DNA of 64,000 nucleotides from assembly GCF_042685265.1 (NCBI RefSeq), contig NZ_JBHUMX010000014.1. The stretch is one strand, 5' to 3'. The notes under the pieces were generated by a model that was given only the letters and a program-made list of their open reading frames with translations, did no database searches and had not been told where the DNA came from. This stretch comes from Oceanobacillus_B kapialis. Lineage in GTDB: Bacteria; Bacillota; Bacilli; Bacillales; Amphibacillaceae. This document shows, piece by piece, positions 33,269-42,237 of the stretch (the stretch's first letter is position 1; each line of letters begins with the position of its first letter). A program made the translations under genes and the position numbers.

Positions 33269-34141
33269 ATGAAAGTAAAATATCATGACAAGTTGGAACA
33301 AGATTATCATTATTGTGAAGCGATTATCAAGCAACACTCCAGAAGCTTTTATTATGCCTTTAAGCAACTTCCAAAGCAAAAAGCAAGAGCAGTATTCGCT
33401 ATTTATGCTTTTTGTCGCATGGCTGATGATAGTGTGGATAAAGCTGGTTCTAAAGAAGAACAAGAAAAAGCTATAAATCGATTAAGACATGAATTATATT
33501 TATTTGAACAGCACGAGGAAAGAGATACACCTCTATGGCGAGCTCTTCGTGATGTGTTTAATCATTATGATATGTCGTTACAACCTTTTTATGATCAGTT
33601 ATCTGGCCAAAAAATGGACATCCATTTTCGCTCGCCCTTAACGATGAAAGATGTCGAGGAATATAGTTACTATGTAGCGGGATCAGTAGGGCTGATGTTG
33701 TTACCAATCATTGCTTCTGAGGCGAAGGTTGACCTTCGTCACCATTCTGTTAACCTTGGGGTAGCTATGCAGCTAACGAATATGTTACGGGATGTAGGAG
33801 AAGATTACTTTCAAAATGGTCGTATTTATCTACCAGCTATGGAACTGAAAAATGAAGGATACTCAGCAGAAGACTTAGACCAATTAACTATTAATGATGG
33901 TTTTATTCGGGTATGGGAAAAGATGGCCATCCGTGCTGAGGAATTGTATGATTCTTTTCATGATGCCATCCTTTACTACGATAACGATAGCCAGTTTCCT
34001 GTCTTATTGTCGGCTAAGGTATATCGTGGTATTATACAGGCTGTCCGTAATAATCAGTATGATTGTTTGCAACGGCGTAATTATGTTTCCCCAGTAGATA
34101 TGCAACGTATTTACAGGGCAACAAAAGAAAAAGTTGTTTAA
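33269..34141 (+). CDS. crtM: Dehydrosqualene (diapophytoene) synthase
   Basis: A 290-residue all-helical isoprenoid synthase. It joins two farnesyl diphosphates into 4,4'-diapophytoene. The Asp-rich motifs are MADDSVD (about residue 50) and NMLRDVGED (about residue 172). The start SFYYAFKQLP and the AIYAFCRMADD region are typical of squalene/phytoene synthases. AGGAGGTACTC lies just upstream. The 15-base gap after crtN and close spacing to crtP indicate one transcript. Confidence 0.92.
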   Translation: MKVKYHDKLEQDYHYCEAIIKQHSRSFYYAFKQLPKQKARAVFAIYAFCRMADDSVDKAGSKEEQEKAINRLRHELYLFEQHEERDTPLWRALRDVFNHYDMSLQPFYDQLSGQKMDIHFRSPLTMKDVEEYSYYVAGSVGLMLLPIIASEAKVDLRHHSVNLGVAMQLTNMLRDVGEDYFQNGRIYLPAMELKNEGYSAEDLDQLTINDGFIRVWEKMAIRAEELYDSFHDAILYYDNDSQFPVLLSAKVYRGIIQAVRNNQYDCLQRRNYVSPVDMQRIYRATKEKVV

Positions 34142-34154
34142 GGAAGGTGCGCAT

Positions 34155-35660
34155 ATGGCAAATAAGGCATCCGTTTTAATTGTTGGCGGGGGACTCGGAG
34201 GGCTCTCTGCAGCAATTTCGCTTGCACAAGAGGGCTATGAAGTAGCTTTATATGAAAAGAACAACCATTTTGGTGGCAAAGTGAACCGTCTAGATCAGGA
34301 CGGGTTTGGCTTTGACTTAGGTCCATCTATGCTAACAATGCCACATATTTTTGAAACGTTATTCACCAAAAGTGGGCGTAATATGGAAGATTATATACCT
34401 ATTACTCGACTTGAGCATGAATGGCGTTCATTTTTTCCTGATGGGACAAAGATTGACCTTTATTCCGATTTGGGGAAAATGGTTCAAGAAAACGCTGATT
34501 TAACGAAACATGACATGGCTGAGTATCAAAACTTTCTTCACTATGCCCGTGATTTATATAAAATGACAGAGAAAGGCTACTTTGCAGAAGGATTGGATAC
34601 TACAAAAGAATTAGTGAAGCACCATGGAGTTGTCCATTCGCTTACAGGGTTTGATCTCTTCTCTACAATGTATGAGGCAATAAAAAAACGAATCAGTAAT
34701 CCTAAATTACGCAATATGCTAGCTTATTTTATAAAATATGTTGGATCTTCACCCTATGATGCACCCGCTATTTTAAACATGATGATATACATGCAGCATG
34801 CACAAGGTGTTTGGTATGTTCCTGGAGGGATGCACAATATTGCTGGTGGAATGGAAAAACTAGCTAGGGAATTAGGGGTAGAGCTACATAAGAACGAGCC
34901 TGTTGAAAAGCTGATTAAAAATGAGCGGAATGAGATAATAGCCGCAGAATTAGCAGACGGTTCTCGAAAACGAGCGGATTACTTTGTCTCGAATATGGAA
35001 GTGATTCCTGCTTATCAGCATTTATTACAAGAGAGCGAAGCGTTTATCGAAAGATTGGAAAAGCAGTTTGAACCATCCAGTTCTGGATTAGTTCTACACT
35101 TGGGGGTCAATAGATTGTATCCTCAGCTGGCGCATCACAACTTTTTCTTTTCTGAAAACTTACAGCAGCAAATGAACAAAGTATTCCGGAAGCATGAGTT
35201 ACCTGATGACCCAACGATCTATTTAGTTAATGTGAACAAGACAGACCCTAAGCAGGCTCCTGATGGTTATGAAAATATTAAGGTACTACCACATATTCCA
35301 TATAAACAGGATGTGCCATTTGATAAGAAGGATTATCTACAATTTCGGGAACTTGTTTTAAACAAGCTGGAAACGATGGGGCTAACGGATCTACGTAAAC
35401 ATATTGTGACAGAAGATATGTGGACCCCGGACGATATTGAACGCACCTACGCCTCCCATCGCGGCTCGATATATGGGACGTTATCGGATAAAAAGAAAAA
35501 TAAGGGTTTTAAACATCCTAAACATAGCGAGAAATACGATAACCTGTATTTTGTTGGTGGTACAGTGAACCCAGGTGGTGGGATGCCAATGGTAACACTA
35601 AGCGGGCAGCAGGTATGCCAAAAGATTGTTAATCGTGATTATAAAGGCACTACAAACTAA
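34155..35660 (+). CDS. crtP: CrtP-like diapolycopene/diaponeurosporene oxygenase
   Basis: A 501-residue protein of the desaturase/oxygenase family. It has VLIVGGGLGGLSAAISLAQ at the N-terminus, FGGKVNRLD, DLGPSMLTMP and the C-terminal GGTVNPGGGMPMVTLSGQQ. It is paralogous to CrtN but differs in the C-terminal motif; the GGTVNPGGGMP form fits CrtP (CrtNb), which oxidises the terminal methyl group of C30 carotenoids to aldehyde or acid. GGAAGGTG precedes the ATG at 34155. Function is inferred from order (third gene) and homology. Confidence 0.82.
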   Translation: MANKASVLIVGGGLGGLSAAISLAQEGYEVALYEKNNHFGGKVNRLDQDGFGFDLGPSMLTMPHIFETLFTKSGRNMEDYIPITRLEHEWRSFFPDGTKIDLYSDLGKMVQENADLTKHDMAEYQNFLHYARDLYKMTEKGYFAEGLDTTKELVKHHGVVHSLTGFDLFSTMYEAIKKRISNPKLRNMLAYFIKYVGSSPYDAPAILNMMIYMQHAQGVWYVPGGMHNIAGGMEKLARELGVELHKNEPVEKLIKNERNEIIAAELADGSRKRADYFVSNMEVIPAYQHLLQESEAFIERLEKQFEPSSSGLVLHLGVNRLYPQLAHHNFFFSENLQQQMNKVFRKHELPDDPTIYLVNVNKTDPKQAPDGYENIKVLPHIPYKQDVPFDKKDYLQFRELVLNKLETMGLTDLRKHIVTEDMWTPDDIERTYASHRGSIYGTLSDKKKNKGFKHPKHSEKYDNLYFVGGTVNPGGGMPMVTLSGQQVCQKIVNRDYKGTTN

Positions 35661-35704
35661 GGACGCTTATAAGAAACCAAAAGACAGTAAAAGTGGAGGT
35701 AACT

Positions 35705-36826
35705 ATGTACATTCTATTTATTTGCTGTGTCATTATTATTATATTAGCGATTATTAGTGGTTTCTTAATGTTTTGGAAAGTCCCTTTGCCAACTCCATAT
35801 AGTACGAACAAAAATACGAGTGAAATGGTATCTATTATTATTCCTGCCCGCAATGAGGCAAAACGTATTACTCCACTACTTAAATCTTTGCAACTCCAGC
35901 AGGGGATACGTTTTGAAACAATTCTAATAGATGATGGCTCCACAGATAAAACAGCGTGTATTGCCGACTCTTATGGGATAAAGGTTATACAGAATGATCG
36001 TTTGGAAAATGGATGGATAGGAAAGTCTGCAGCTTGCTGGACAGGAGCGAAGCACGCTAATGGTGATTGGCTTCTGTTTTTGGATGCTGACACTCAATTG
36101 CAAACTGCAAACAGCTTGCAGCAGATTGTCTTAACCTATCAAAGATTAGGAGCGCGGGGGATCTTGTCACTTCAACCTTATCATACGATAAGGAGACCTT
36201 ATGAAAATCTTTCCGCTATATTTAATATTATAGTAATGGTTGGTATGAGTGTTTTCTCTATATGGAAGCACAGGTTAAAGGGTGCTGGAGCATTCGGTCC
36301 CTGTATTTTATGTAACAAAGCAGATTACATGAATGTTGGCGGACATGAAGTTATTCGGAATGCTGTCATGGATGATCTCGCACTAGGTGAAGCTTTTAGA
36401 GAAGCGGGAGCTCCCGTCTACTGTTATGGGGGGCGAGGTGTAATAAATTTTCGGATGTACCCAGAAGGAATTGGCTCTTTGTGCGAGGGCTGGACGAAAA
36501 GTTTTGCCACTGCGTCACAAGAAACACATCCACTTGTCACCTTTTTTATTAGTATTTGGATAAGTGGTGCTTTTCTTAGTTTACCGTTCTTCATGCTTGC
36601 CGGCTATGCTGGTGGCACTGACTGGACCATTATAGCGACTTTCCTGTATGTTCTATTATTTGGGCAAGTTAGCCTTTTTGCTAGAAGGACAGGGAACTTC
36701 TCTTATGTAGTACTAGCTTTCTATCCATTATTATTTTTGTTCTTTACTATCCTGTTTTTCTGGTCTATATATTTAACCCACATACGGAAAACTGTAAGCT
36801 GGCGTGGTAGAAAGATTAAGTTATAA
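35705..36826 (+). CDS. crtQ: CrtQ-like diaponeurosporenoate glycosyltransferase
   Basis: A 373-residue family-2 glycosyltransferase with an N-terminal membrane helix (about 1-22) and C-terminal membrane segments (about 275-300, 305-325, 335-360). The catalytic domain shows VSIIIPARNEAKRI, LIDDGSTDKT, LFLDADTQLQ (DxD) and GGHEVIRNAVMDDLALGEAF. It would add glucose to the carotenoid acid. GTGGAGGTAACT precedes the ATG at 35705. It is 44 bases after crtP and 18 before the CrtO gene. Confidence 0.88.
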   Translation: MYILFICCVIIIILAIISGFLMFWKVPLPTPYSTNKNTSEMVSIIIPARNEAKRITPLLKSLQLQQGIRFETILIDDGSTDKTACIADSYGIKVIQNDRLENGWIGKSAACWTGAKHANGDWLLFLDADTQLQTANSLQQIVLTYQRLGARGILSLQPYHTIRRPYENLSAIFNIIVMVGMSVFSIWKHRLKGAGAFGPCILCNKADYMNVGGHEVIRNAVMDDLALGEAFREAGAPVYCYGGRGVINFRMYPEGIGSLCEGWTKSFATASQETHPLVTFFISIWISGAFLSLPFFMLAGYAGGTDWTIIATFLYVLLFGQVSLFARRTGNFSYVVLAFYPLLFLFFTILFFWSIYLTHIRKTVSWRGRKIKL

Positions 36827-36844
36827 AGTGAAGGAGGATACAGA

Positions 36845-37342
36845 ATGCCCCTTGTGGAGCTTTCAGTTCATTGGATTATCCTACTTGATATTGTGGCATG
36901 GGCTGTGTTCCATATGGGGATCTCCTTTCTAACTCTTTCCATGCCTGAGAAGTGGTTTGCATCTGATGGCTGGTTGTACAGAATAAAGAAATGGGAAAGA
37001 GAGGGGAGGTTATGGCAAGATTTTTTCCGTGTGAAAAGCTGGAAAGGTCTTATTCCCGATGGGTCATCCGTAATGGGAGCAGGTTATAATAAAAAAGAGC
37101 TCCCTGGCCGTGACACGACTTCTTTAATTCAATTTATTACAGAGTCGAGACGTGCTGAACTAACGCATTGGCTTTCTATTCTGCCTGCCGGTTTTTTCTT
37201 TATTTGGAATCCTTTGGGGGCAAGCTATATCATGGTTATCTATGCCCTTCTATTTAATCTACCGATCATTATAGCACAGCGATACAATCGGGGGCGTTTA
37301 GAGAAGTTAGTAGTTTATAGAAATAAGAAGGCCGCGAGATAA
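36845..37342 (+). CDS. crtO: CrtO-like glycosyl-diaponeurosporenoate acyltransferase
   Basis: A 165-residue membrane protein with segments at about 10-30 and two near 115-150. Conserved CrtO-like features are WAVFHMGISFLTLSMP, LYRIKKWEREGRLWQDFF, KSWKGLIPDG and FITESRRAELTHWLS. CrtO adds a fatty acyl chain to the glucosyl group, the last step to staphyloxanthin-type pigments. AAGGAGGAT precedes the ATG. A perfect terminator follows, so it closes the crt operon. The set predicts a staphyloxanthin-like acylated glucosyl carotenoid, provided an aldehyde dehydrogenase is supplied from elsewhere. Confidence 0.88.
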   Translation: MPLVELSVHWIILLDIVAWAVFHMGISFLTLSMPEKWFASDGWLYRIKKWEREGRLWQDFFRVKSWKGLIPDGSSVMGAGYNKKELPGRDTTSLIQFITESRRAELTHWLSILPAGFFFIWNPLGASYIMVIYALLFNLPIIIAQRYNRGRLEKLVVYRNKKAAR

Positions 37343-37359
37343 ATGGTATCTTGTTTTTG

Positions 37360-37404
37360 ACCCTTGAAAGTTAGACATAGTAACCTAACTTTCAAGGGTG
37401 TTTT
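37360..37404 (+). terminator. Terminator of the crt operon
   Basis: A perfect 15-bp stem (37360-37374 with 37385-37399) with a 10-base loop and T4. A T5 run before the stem's ACCC side could also allow termination from the other direction. Confidence 0.88.
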
Positions 37405-37454
37405 CGATAGATAAGGAAGTATAGAAAATTGGCGGTATGTTTTTTTAGACAGGA

Positions 37455-37612
37455 ACAGCCCCGTCCAGCTACAGCGCCCAGAAACTAGGCGACTTCACGG
37501 AATCGCCCTACGATAAGTCATCATCGGTTCGTAACCTTACCGTGATTCCTTTATCTCAGTTGATTCGTTCCACTCGCTACGTTTCTAAACGGGCGCCCCG
37601 CGCTTTTGTTCT
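37455..37612. repeat. Bacillaceae-type dispersed intergenic repeat
   Basis: About 158 bases with the order CAGCTACAGCGCCCAG, CGATAAGTCATCATCGGTTC, CCTTACCGTGATTCCTTTA, TCAGTTGATTCGTT and GGGCGCCCCGCGCTTTTGTTC. From memory, elements of this design recur many times in Bacillaceae genomes, usually between genes. It has local inverted repeats (GCGCC/GGCGC; CGGT/ACCG) and a T-rich end. There is no coding frame. It fills the gap between the crt terminator and the TetR gene. It may be a structured repeat or small mobile element. Confidence 0.7.
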
Positions 37613-37643
37613 TTTTTTACTCCGTTTTTGTTTCCTAATTATT

Positions 37644-38534
37644 TTAGCCATTGTTAACGGAATCAACATAGCTCCATAGCTTGGAAGCAATTTCTCTTGC
37701 TTCCAGCTCGTCTGGTGTACCAGTAAATGCTTTCGTGAAAGCACGGGTTACTGTTTCAATAAGATAAATGCGAGGGTTCTCTGTATTCAATTCTTCCATT
37801 AAAAAATGAATACATTGTTTTCCGTCCACATTAGCTTCATCAGACAGCTTCTCAGTGAATCCCGTTAGTTGTTCTATTATTTGATCTCTTGAATACTGTT
37901 TACTATTTAGATTGCGTTTCAGTGATAAGCCTACATCCTCATTTAAAAGATTGTCCTGGCTGGAAATGAGGTCGGGGATGATGGAATCCATCCTTCGAAG
38001 TACAAATAACACCAATGTATTCATCTCTCCTAAACTATTACTCGCTGCGGCCCAAATATGGAAAATTTGTTGCATCATGCCGAGTAAGAGTGCGGCTCCG
38101 TCAAGTGCATAGGGGGAGGCTTTTTCACCGTATACATCGATCAATCTATCAGAAAGCCAAAAAAGTTCTTTTAAATGGTTCCTTTTCACGAAATCACGTA
38201 GCTCCTGATCTCCAGAGTGGAAAATTGCTTCAAATAACATGAATAGGTTTTCCTCACGGTTAACCTGCATTCTAACAGCAATCTGATTAGCCAGAACATG
38301 TTTATCTGCTTTATTTTCCCCAATAAGTAATTCTCTTCTTCGAACAAAAGTTTCTTCATTTACATATTCCAAAATGGCCACAAGGCATTCATTTTTTGAG
38401 GTGAAATAATTATAAAACGTTCCTTTTGATATTTTGGAGCCTTCCAAAATATCTTGAACAGAAGTTGCACTAAATCCTTTATCAATAAACAGACGTTGCG
38501 CCGTAAGTAAAACTTGTCGTTTTCGCTCATTCAT
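37644..38534 (-). CDS. TetR-family regulator
   Basis: A 296-residue repressor-type protein, longer than the usual 190-220 residues. Residues about 5-50 are the TetR helix-turn-helix: VLLTAQRLFIDKGFSATSVQ and KISKGTFYNYFTSK. The large C-terminal domain would bind a ligand. AAAGGTGATT precedes the ATG. It diverges from the DHA2 efflux gene, and an AGTATA-N5-TATACT inverted repeat lies between them, so it probably represses that pump until a drug-like ligand binds. Confidence 0.9.
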   Translation of the reverse strand: MNERKRQVLLTAQRLFIDKGFSATSVQDILEGSKISKGTFYNYFTSKNECLVAILEYVNEETFVRRRELLIGENKADKHVLANQIAVRMQVNREENLFMLFEAIFHSGDQELRDFVKRNHLKELFWLSDRLIDVYGEKASPYALDGAALLLGMMQQIFHIWAAASNSLGEMNTLVLFVLRRMDSIIPDLISSQDNLLNEDVGLSLKRNLNSKQYSRDQIIEQLTGFTEKLSDEANVDGKQCIHFLMEELNTENPRIYLIETVTRAFTKAFTGTPDELEAREIASKLWSYVDSVNNG

Positions 38535-38669
38535 TTAATCACCTTTAGACTATTAGTATAATTTTATATTAACTCAAATATGCAATCATATCAATTCCGG
38601 TTAAATTTACAAATTTACCTCTTGCTAAAAATGAACAATAGGTATAAAATTATTTGTTGTTGGACTTAA

Positions 38670-38686
38670 AGTATAAAAAATATACT
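38670..38686. promoter_or_regulatory. Candidate TetR operator and efflux promoter
   Basis: AGTATA-AAAAA-TATACT is a perfect inverted repeat; its right half doubles as a -10 (TATACT, 38681-38686). A TTG-rich -35-like hexamer lies about 18 bases upstream. It sits 25 bases before the efflux gene start. Confidence 0.5.
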
Positions 38687-38710
38687 CAGTGTATGAATGG
38701 AGGAAATGAT

Positions 38711-40213
38711 ATGGATATAAAACAAATGCATGAAAAACCTCCTTATGGAATGATTGCGATTTTATTTATTGGAGCGTTTGTAGCATTATTAAATAACACA
38801 CTCTTAAATGTAGCGTTACCGACTATAATGGAAGAATTTGATGTTTCCCCATCTGTTGTCCAATGGATTACAACTGGGTACATGTTGGTGAATGGGATTC
38901 TAATTCCGGCAAGTGCGTTCTTTATTCAAAAATACACCAATAGAAGATTATTCCTTACTGCTATTTCACTTTTTTCTATTGGAACCTTGCTAGCAATGCT
39001 GGCTCCTAGCTTTGGCATCCTTGTTCTAGCTAGAATGATTCAAGCTTCAGGTTCTGCTGTAATGATGCCATTGTTAATGAATGTTATGCTTACCGCCTTT
39101 CCTGTAGAAAAAAGGGGAAGTGCCATGGGGATTTTCGGGCTTGCCATGATAACTGCACCAGCTATTGGTCCTACATTATCTGGATGGGTTATTGAGCATT
39201 ATGACTGGCGAGTGTTATTCGGGATTGTATTGCCATTTACCTTATTTACGTTGGTATATGCATTCCTAAAACTAAATAATATTACAGAAAATCGAGATGT
39301 GCGGCTAAATATTCCATCACTTATTTTATCCAGCATCGGATTTGGCGGGATTTTGTATGGTTTCAGTATGGCTGGGGAAAAAGGCTGGGATGCATTAGAA
39401 GTATATGGCACCATTATAGTTGGCGCAATTGCATTATTCGCCTTTATTTGGAGACAACTGCACATGGAGGAGCCAATGCTAGAGTTTAGAATATATAAGC
39501 ACCCTATGTTCGCTTTGTCATCAGCAATTTCCATTGTACTGTCAATGTCTATGTTCTCAGCGATGATATTGACACCATTATATGTGCAAACCATTCGTGG
39601 TATATCCCCGTTTCATTCCGGGTTACTTATGTTGCCGGGTGCAATCGTAATGGGAATCATGTCTCCAATTATGGGGCGCTTATTTGATAAATTTGGTGCA
39701 AGAATACTAGCGATTATCGGCTTATCAATAACGGTCCTTACAACTTACCTGTTTAGTAACCTTGATATTGACTCGGGTTACTACTATATCATGCTATTAT
39801 ACACTATTCGGATGTTCGGGATTTCAATGGTAATGATGCCCGTGATGACGAACGGATTAAACCAGTTACCGATGAAAGATAACCCGCATGGTACAGCAAT
39901 GAACAGTACAATACAACAAGTTTCTGGAGCTATTGGATCAGCATTGCTTCTAACCGTAATGAATAATCGTAGTGAATCTGCAGGTCAGGACCTACTAGAT
40001 AAGGCGATGGCTTCAGGGAATGTACCGCAAAGCACAGACGGTTTGGCTGCACTAAAATTACAGCTAACGAATCAAGCGATGTTAGAAGGAATTAATTTTA
40101 CGTTCTTCGTTTCTACATGGATCGCGGTTCTCGCATTACTTCTTGGTTTCTTTATCCAACGGGTAACACCACCTAAAACTGAATATGAGGAAGTTAAAAC
40201 ATCCGCCTCTTAA
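38711..40213 (+). CDS. DHA2-family MFS multidrug efflux transporter
   Basis: A 500-residue transporter with about 14 membrane segments, typical of drug:H+ antiporter-2. Motifs include ALLNNTLLNVALPTIMEEF at segment 1, VVQWITTGYMLVNGILIP at segment 2, RMIQASGSAVMMPLL at segment 4, and GPTLSGWVIEHYDWR at segment 5-6. It resembles the Bacillus LmrB/YhcA group. GGAGG lies upstream of the ATG at 38711. It would pump out drugs or toxic metabolites and is probably repressed by the divergent TetR protein. Confidence 0.9.
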   Translation: MDIKQMHEKPPYGMIAILFIGAFVALLNNTLLNVALPTIMEEFDVSPSVVQWITTGYMLVNGILIPASAFFIQKYTNRRLFLTAISLFSIGTLLAMLAPSFGILVLARMIQASGSAVMMPLLMNVMLTAFPVEKRGSAMGIFGLAMITAPAIGPTLSGWVIEHYDWRVLFGIVLPFTLFTLVYAFLKLNNITENRDVRLNIPSLILSSIGFGGILYGFSMAGEKGWDALEVYGTIIVGAIALFAFIWRQLHMEEPMLEFRIYKHPMFALSSAISIVLSMSMFSAMILTPLYVQTIRGISPFHSGLLMLPGAIVMGIMSPIMGRLFDKFGARILAIIGLSITVLTTYLFSNLDIDSGYYYIMLLYTIRMFGISMVMMPVMTNGLNQLPMKDNPHGTAMNSTIQQVSGAIGSALLLTVMNNRSESAGQDLLDKAMASGNVPQSTDGLAALKLQLTNQAMLEGINFTFFVSTWIAVLALLLGFFIQRVTPPKTEYEEVKTSAS

Positions 40214-40218
40214 TCATG

Positions 40219-40255
40219 ACACCAGTATCTTCTTATTAGATACTGGTGTTTCTTG
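40219..40255 (+). terminator. Rho-independent terminator
   Basis: A perfect 12-bp stem ACACCAGTATCT/AGATACTGGTGT with a 7-base loop and a short T-run ends the efflux gene. Confidence 0.88.
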
Positions 40256-40390
40256 CGTTTTAGTATTATTATAAGGAAGGTAAAAACGTAAGCTTTTCAT
40301 AATGATAATGTTTCTGATAAAATATAGTACCAGGTGCTAAGAGTTTGTGTTAAAATAAAAGAAGAAACAATACAGGTAAGGAGAGGGATC

Positions 40391-40990
40391 ATGTTATATA
40401 CGTTTGCTGCTAATCTTGTTAAACTGATTTTAAGCTTATTTGGTAGGTTGAACGTTCATCAAAAAGAGAACATTCCAAAAGGTGAAAATGGATATATAAT
40501 TGCTTGTACACACACTGGCTGGGTTGATATTCTCTGGTTAGGTGTTTCCATGCTACCAACCAAAATACATTATATGGCTAAGAAAGAATTATTTAAGTCA
40601 GGCTGGTTAAAATGGCTTATGGAACATTTGAATGCTTTCCCTGTTGATCGAGAAAACCCTGGCCCGAGCACGATTAAAGTCCCGAGGAAATTGATCGCAT
40701 CAGGAAACGTAGTCGGAATCTTTCCGAGCGGTACAAGAACCAGTGAAGAAGTACCGTTGAAACGAGGAGCAGTGACGATCGCAGCACATTCAAAAGCGCC
40801 AATACTTCCTGTAGCTTACACGGGGCCAAATAATTTTACCGACTTATTTAAAAGAGTAAAGCCCCATATTATTTATGGAGAACCAATTTATTTGCCTAGT
40901 GATATGCCGAAGAAAGAAGGCATGGAAGTGATGATGGTTCAGTTAAATACTGCACTAAGCCATCTGCAGAAGCAACTAAAAGAAAAATAA
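40391..40990 (+). CDS. plsC: 1-acyl-sn-glycerol-3-phosphate acyltransferase
   Basis: A 199-residue PlsC-type acyltransferase for phosphatidic acid synthesis. The catalytic H-x4-D motif is HTGWVD (about residues 43-48), preceded by IIACT. The second block is FPSGTRT, and the third RGAVTIA-SKAPILPVAYTG is also standard. It has one N-terminal hydrophobic segment. AAGGAGAGGG precedes the ATG at 40391. It is monocistronic. Bacillaceae often have several paralogues, so it may not be the main housekeeping copy. Confidence 0.88.
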   Translation: MLYTFAANLVKLILSLFGRLNVHQKENIPKGENGYIIACTHTGWVDILWLGVSMLPTKIHYMAKKELFKSGWLKWLMEHLNAFPVDRENPGPSTIKVPRKLIASGNVVGIFPSGTRTSEEVPLKRGAVTIAAHSKAPILPVAYTGPNNFTDLFKRVKPHIIYGEPIYLPSDMPKKEGMEVMMVQLNTALSHLQKQLKEK

Positions 40991-40999
40991 TCGTGGTGG

Positions 41000-41033
41000 G
41001 AGTAGTACCGAAATAGGTGCTGCTCTTTTTTTT
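41000..41033 (+). terminator. Rho-independent terminator
   Basis: GAGTAGTACC pairs with GGTGCTGCTC (wobbles) around a 6-base loop and runs into T8 after plsC. Confidence 0.8.
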
Positions 41034-41119
41034 GTTTCGCCTGATTGATGCTTAACTTTTGTAAAAGAGGGAAACAAAAATAATGAAAGAAATAAATGCT
41101 TACAAGGGGAGATTAATTC

Positions 41120-42133
41120 ATGAAACAGCAACAGCTATTACTCCGTGAACGTCCTAATGGCCTACCGGATGAAAATACTTTTGAATTTGCGGAAACGGAT
41201 CAAGGAAGCCCTGAAAAAGGGGAAGTGCTATTAAAGACGTTATATGTTTCAGTGGATCCCTACATGAGGGGGAGAATGTCAGACGCCCCATCCTATGTGG
41301 CACCATTTGAGTTAGGGGAACCTTTAACCGGTGGTGTAGTCGCTCAGGTGATAGAGTCTAATAGTGATGACTTAAAAAAGGGAGATATCGTTAGAGGGAA
41401 TCTACCATTCCAAGAGTATCATGTACAGAAACCAAGTCATGTTAGCAAAGTGCAAACAAATGGATTAGATCCAAGCGCTGCATTAAGTGTGCTGGGTATG
41501 CCCGGCTTAACTGCGTATTTCGGTATGATGCATATTGGAAAACCTAAAGAAGGGGAGACGGTTGTTGTTTCTGGAGCAGCTGGTGCGGTTGGACAAGTAG
41601 CAGGACAGCTTGCTAAGCAAGCCGGAGCCCATGTAATTGGAATTGTCGGTTCAGAAGAAAAAGCATCTTACATTAAAGAAAAATTAGGCTACGATGAGGC
41701 TGTAGAATACAAAAAGGATAATTTTGAAGAGCAGTTGAAAAACGCCTGTCCCAATGGGATTGATGTGTATTACGAGAATGTAGGTGGTGAAATTTCAGAT
41801 CATATATGGCCGTTGCTTAACACATTCGCTAGGGTCCCAGTATGTGGTGCGATTGCCTCTTATAACCTTGAAGAAGGAGAAAAGGATATTGGTTTGCGTG
41901 TTCAACAGTTTGTAGTGAAGGCCCGTGTTTTAATGCAAGGTTTCATTGTTGGTGATTTCTCAGATCATTACGCTGAAGCGTACCAAGAACTGGCGAAAGC
42001 GGTGGAAAAAGGGAAACTTCATTTTGAAGAAACCATATACGAAGGTTTTGAGAAGATACCAGAAGCTTTCTTAGGTTTGTTCTCGGGAGCAAATATTGGG
42101 AAGCAGCTCGTAAAAGTAGCTGAGAAAGAATAA
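41120..42133 (+). CDS. NADP-dependent MDR oxidoreductase (YfmJ/CurA-like)
   Basis: A 337-residue zinc-independent medium-chain reductase. The start RPNGLPDENTFEF and VSVDPYMRGRMSDAPSY mark the leukotriene B4 dehydrogenase/CurA/YfmJ group. The NADP Rossmann motif is VSGAAGAVGQVAGQLAKQAG, and IDVYYENVGGEI is also typical. It reduces alpha,beta-unsaturated aldehydes or ketones, a detoxifying role. AAGGGGAG lies upstream of the ATG. The PTS genes start 104 bases later; no terminator is obvious between, so limited co-transcription is possible. Confidence 0.9.
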   Translation: MKQQQLLLRERPNGLPDENTFEFAETDQGSPEKGEVLLKTLYVSVDPYMRGRMSDAPSYVAPFELGEPLTGGVVAQVIESNSDDLKKGDIVRGNLPFQEYHVQKPSHVSKVQTNGLDPSAALSVLGMPGLTAYFGMMHIGKPKEGETVVVSGAAGAVGQVAGQLAKQAGAHVIGIVGSEEKASYIKEKLGYDEAVEYKKDNFEEQLKNACPNGIDVYYENVGGEISDHIWPLLNTFARVPVCGAIASYNLEEGEKDIGLRVQQFVVKARVLMQGFIVGDFSDHYAEAYQELAKAVEKGKLHFEETIYEGFEKIPEAFLGLFSGANIGKQLVKVAEKE

Positions 42134-42237
42134 ACTTCAAAGGATATATGGCACTTAGCCGGAAGTTTTGCGGGTATACTCGCTGGTATTGAGCTCTATA
42201 AAAACAACCTCGAAAGGATAGAAAGGATTTAAAGATA

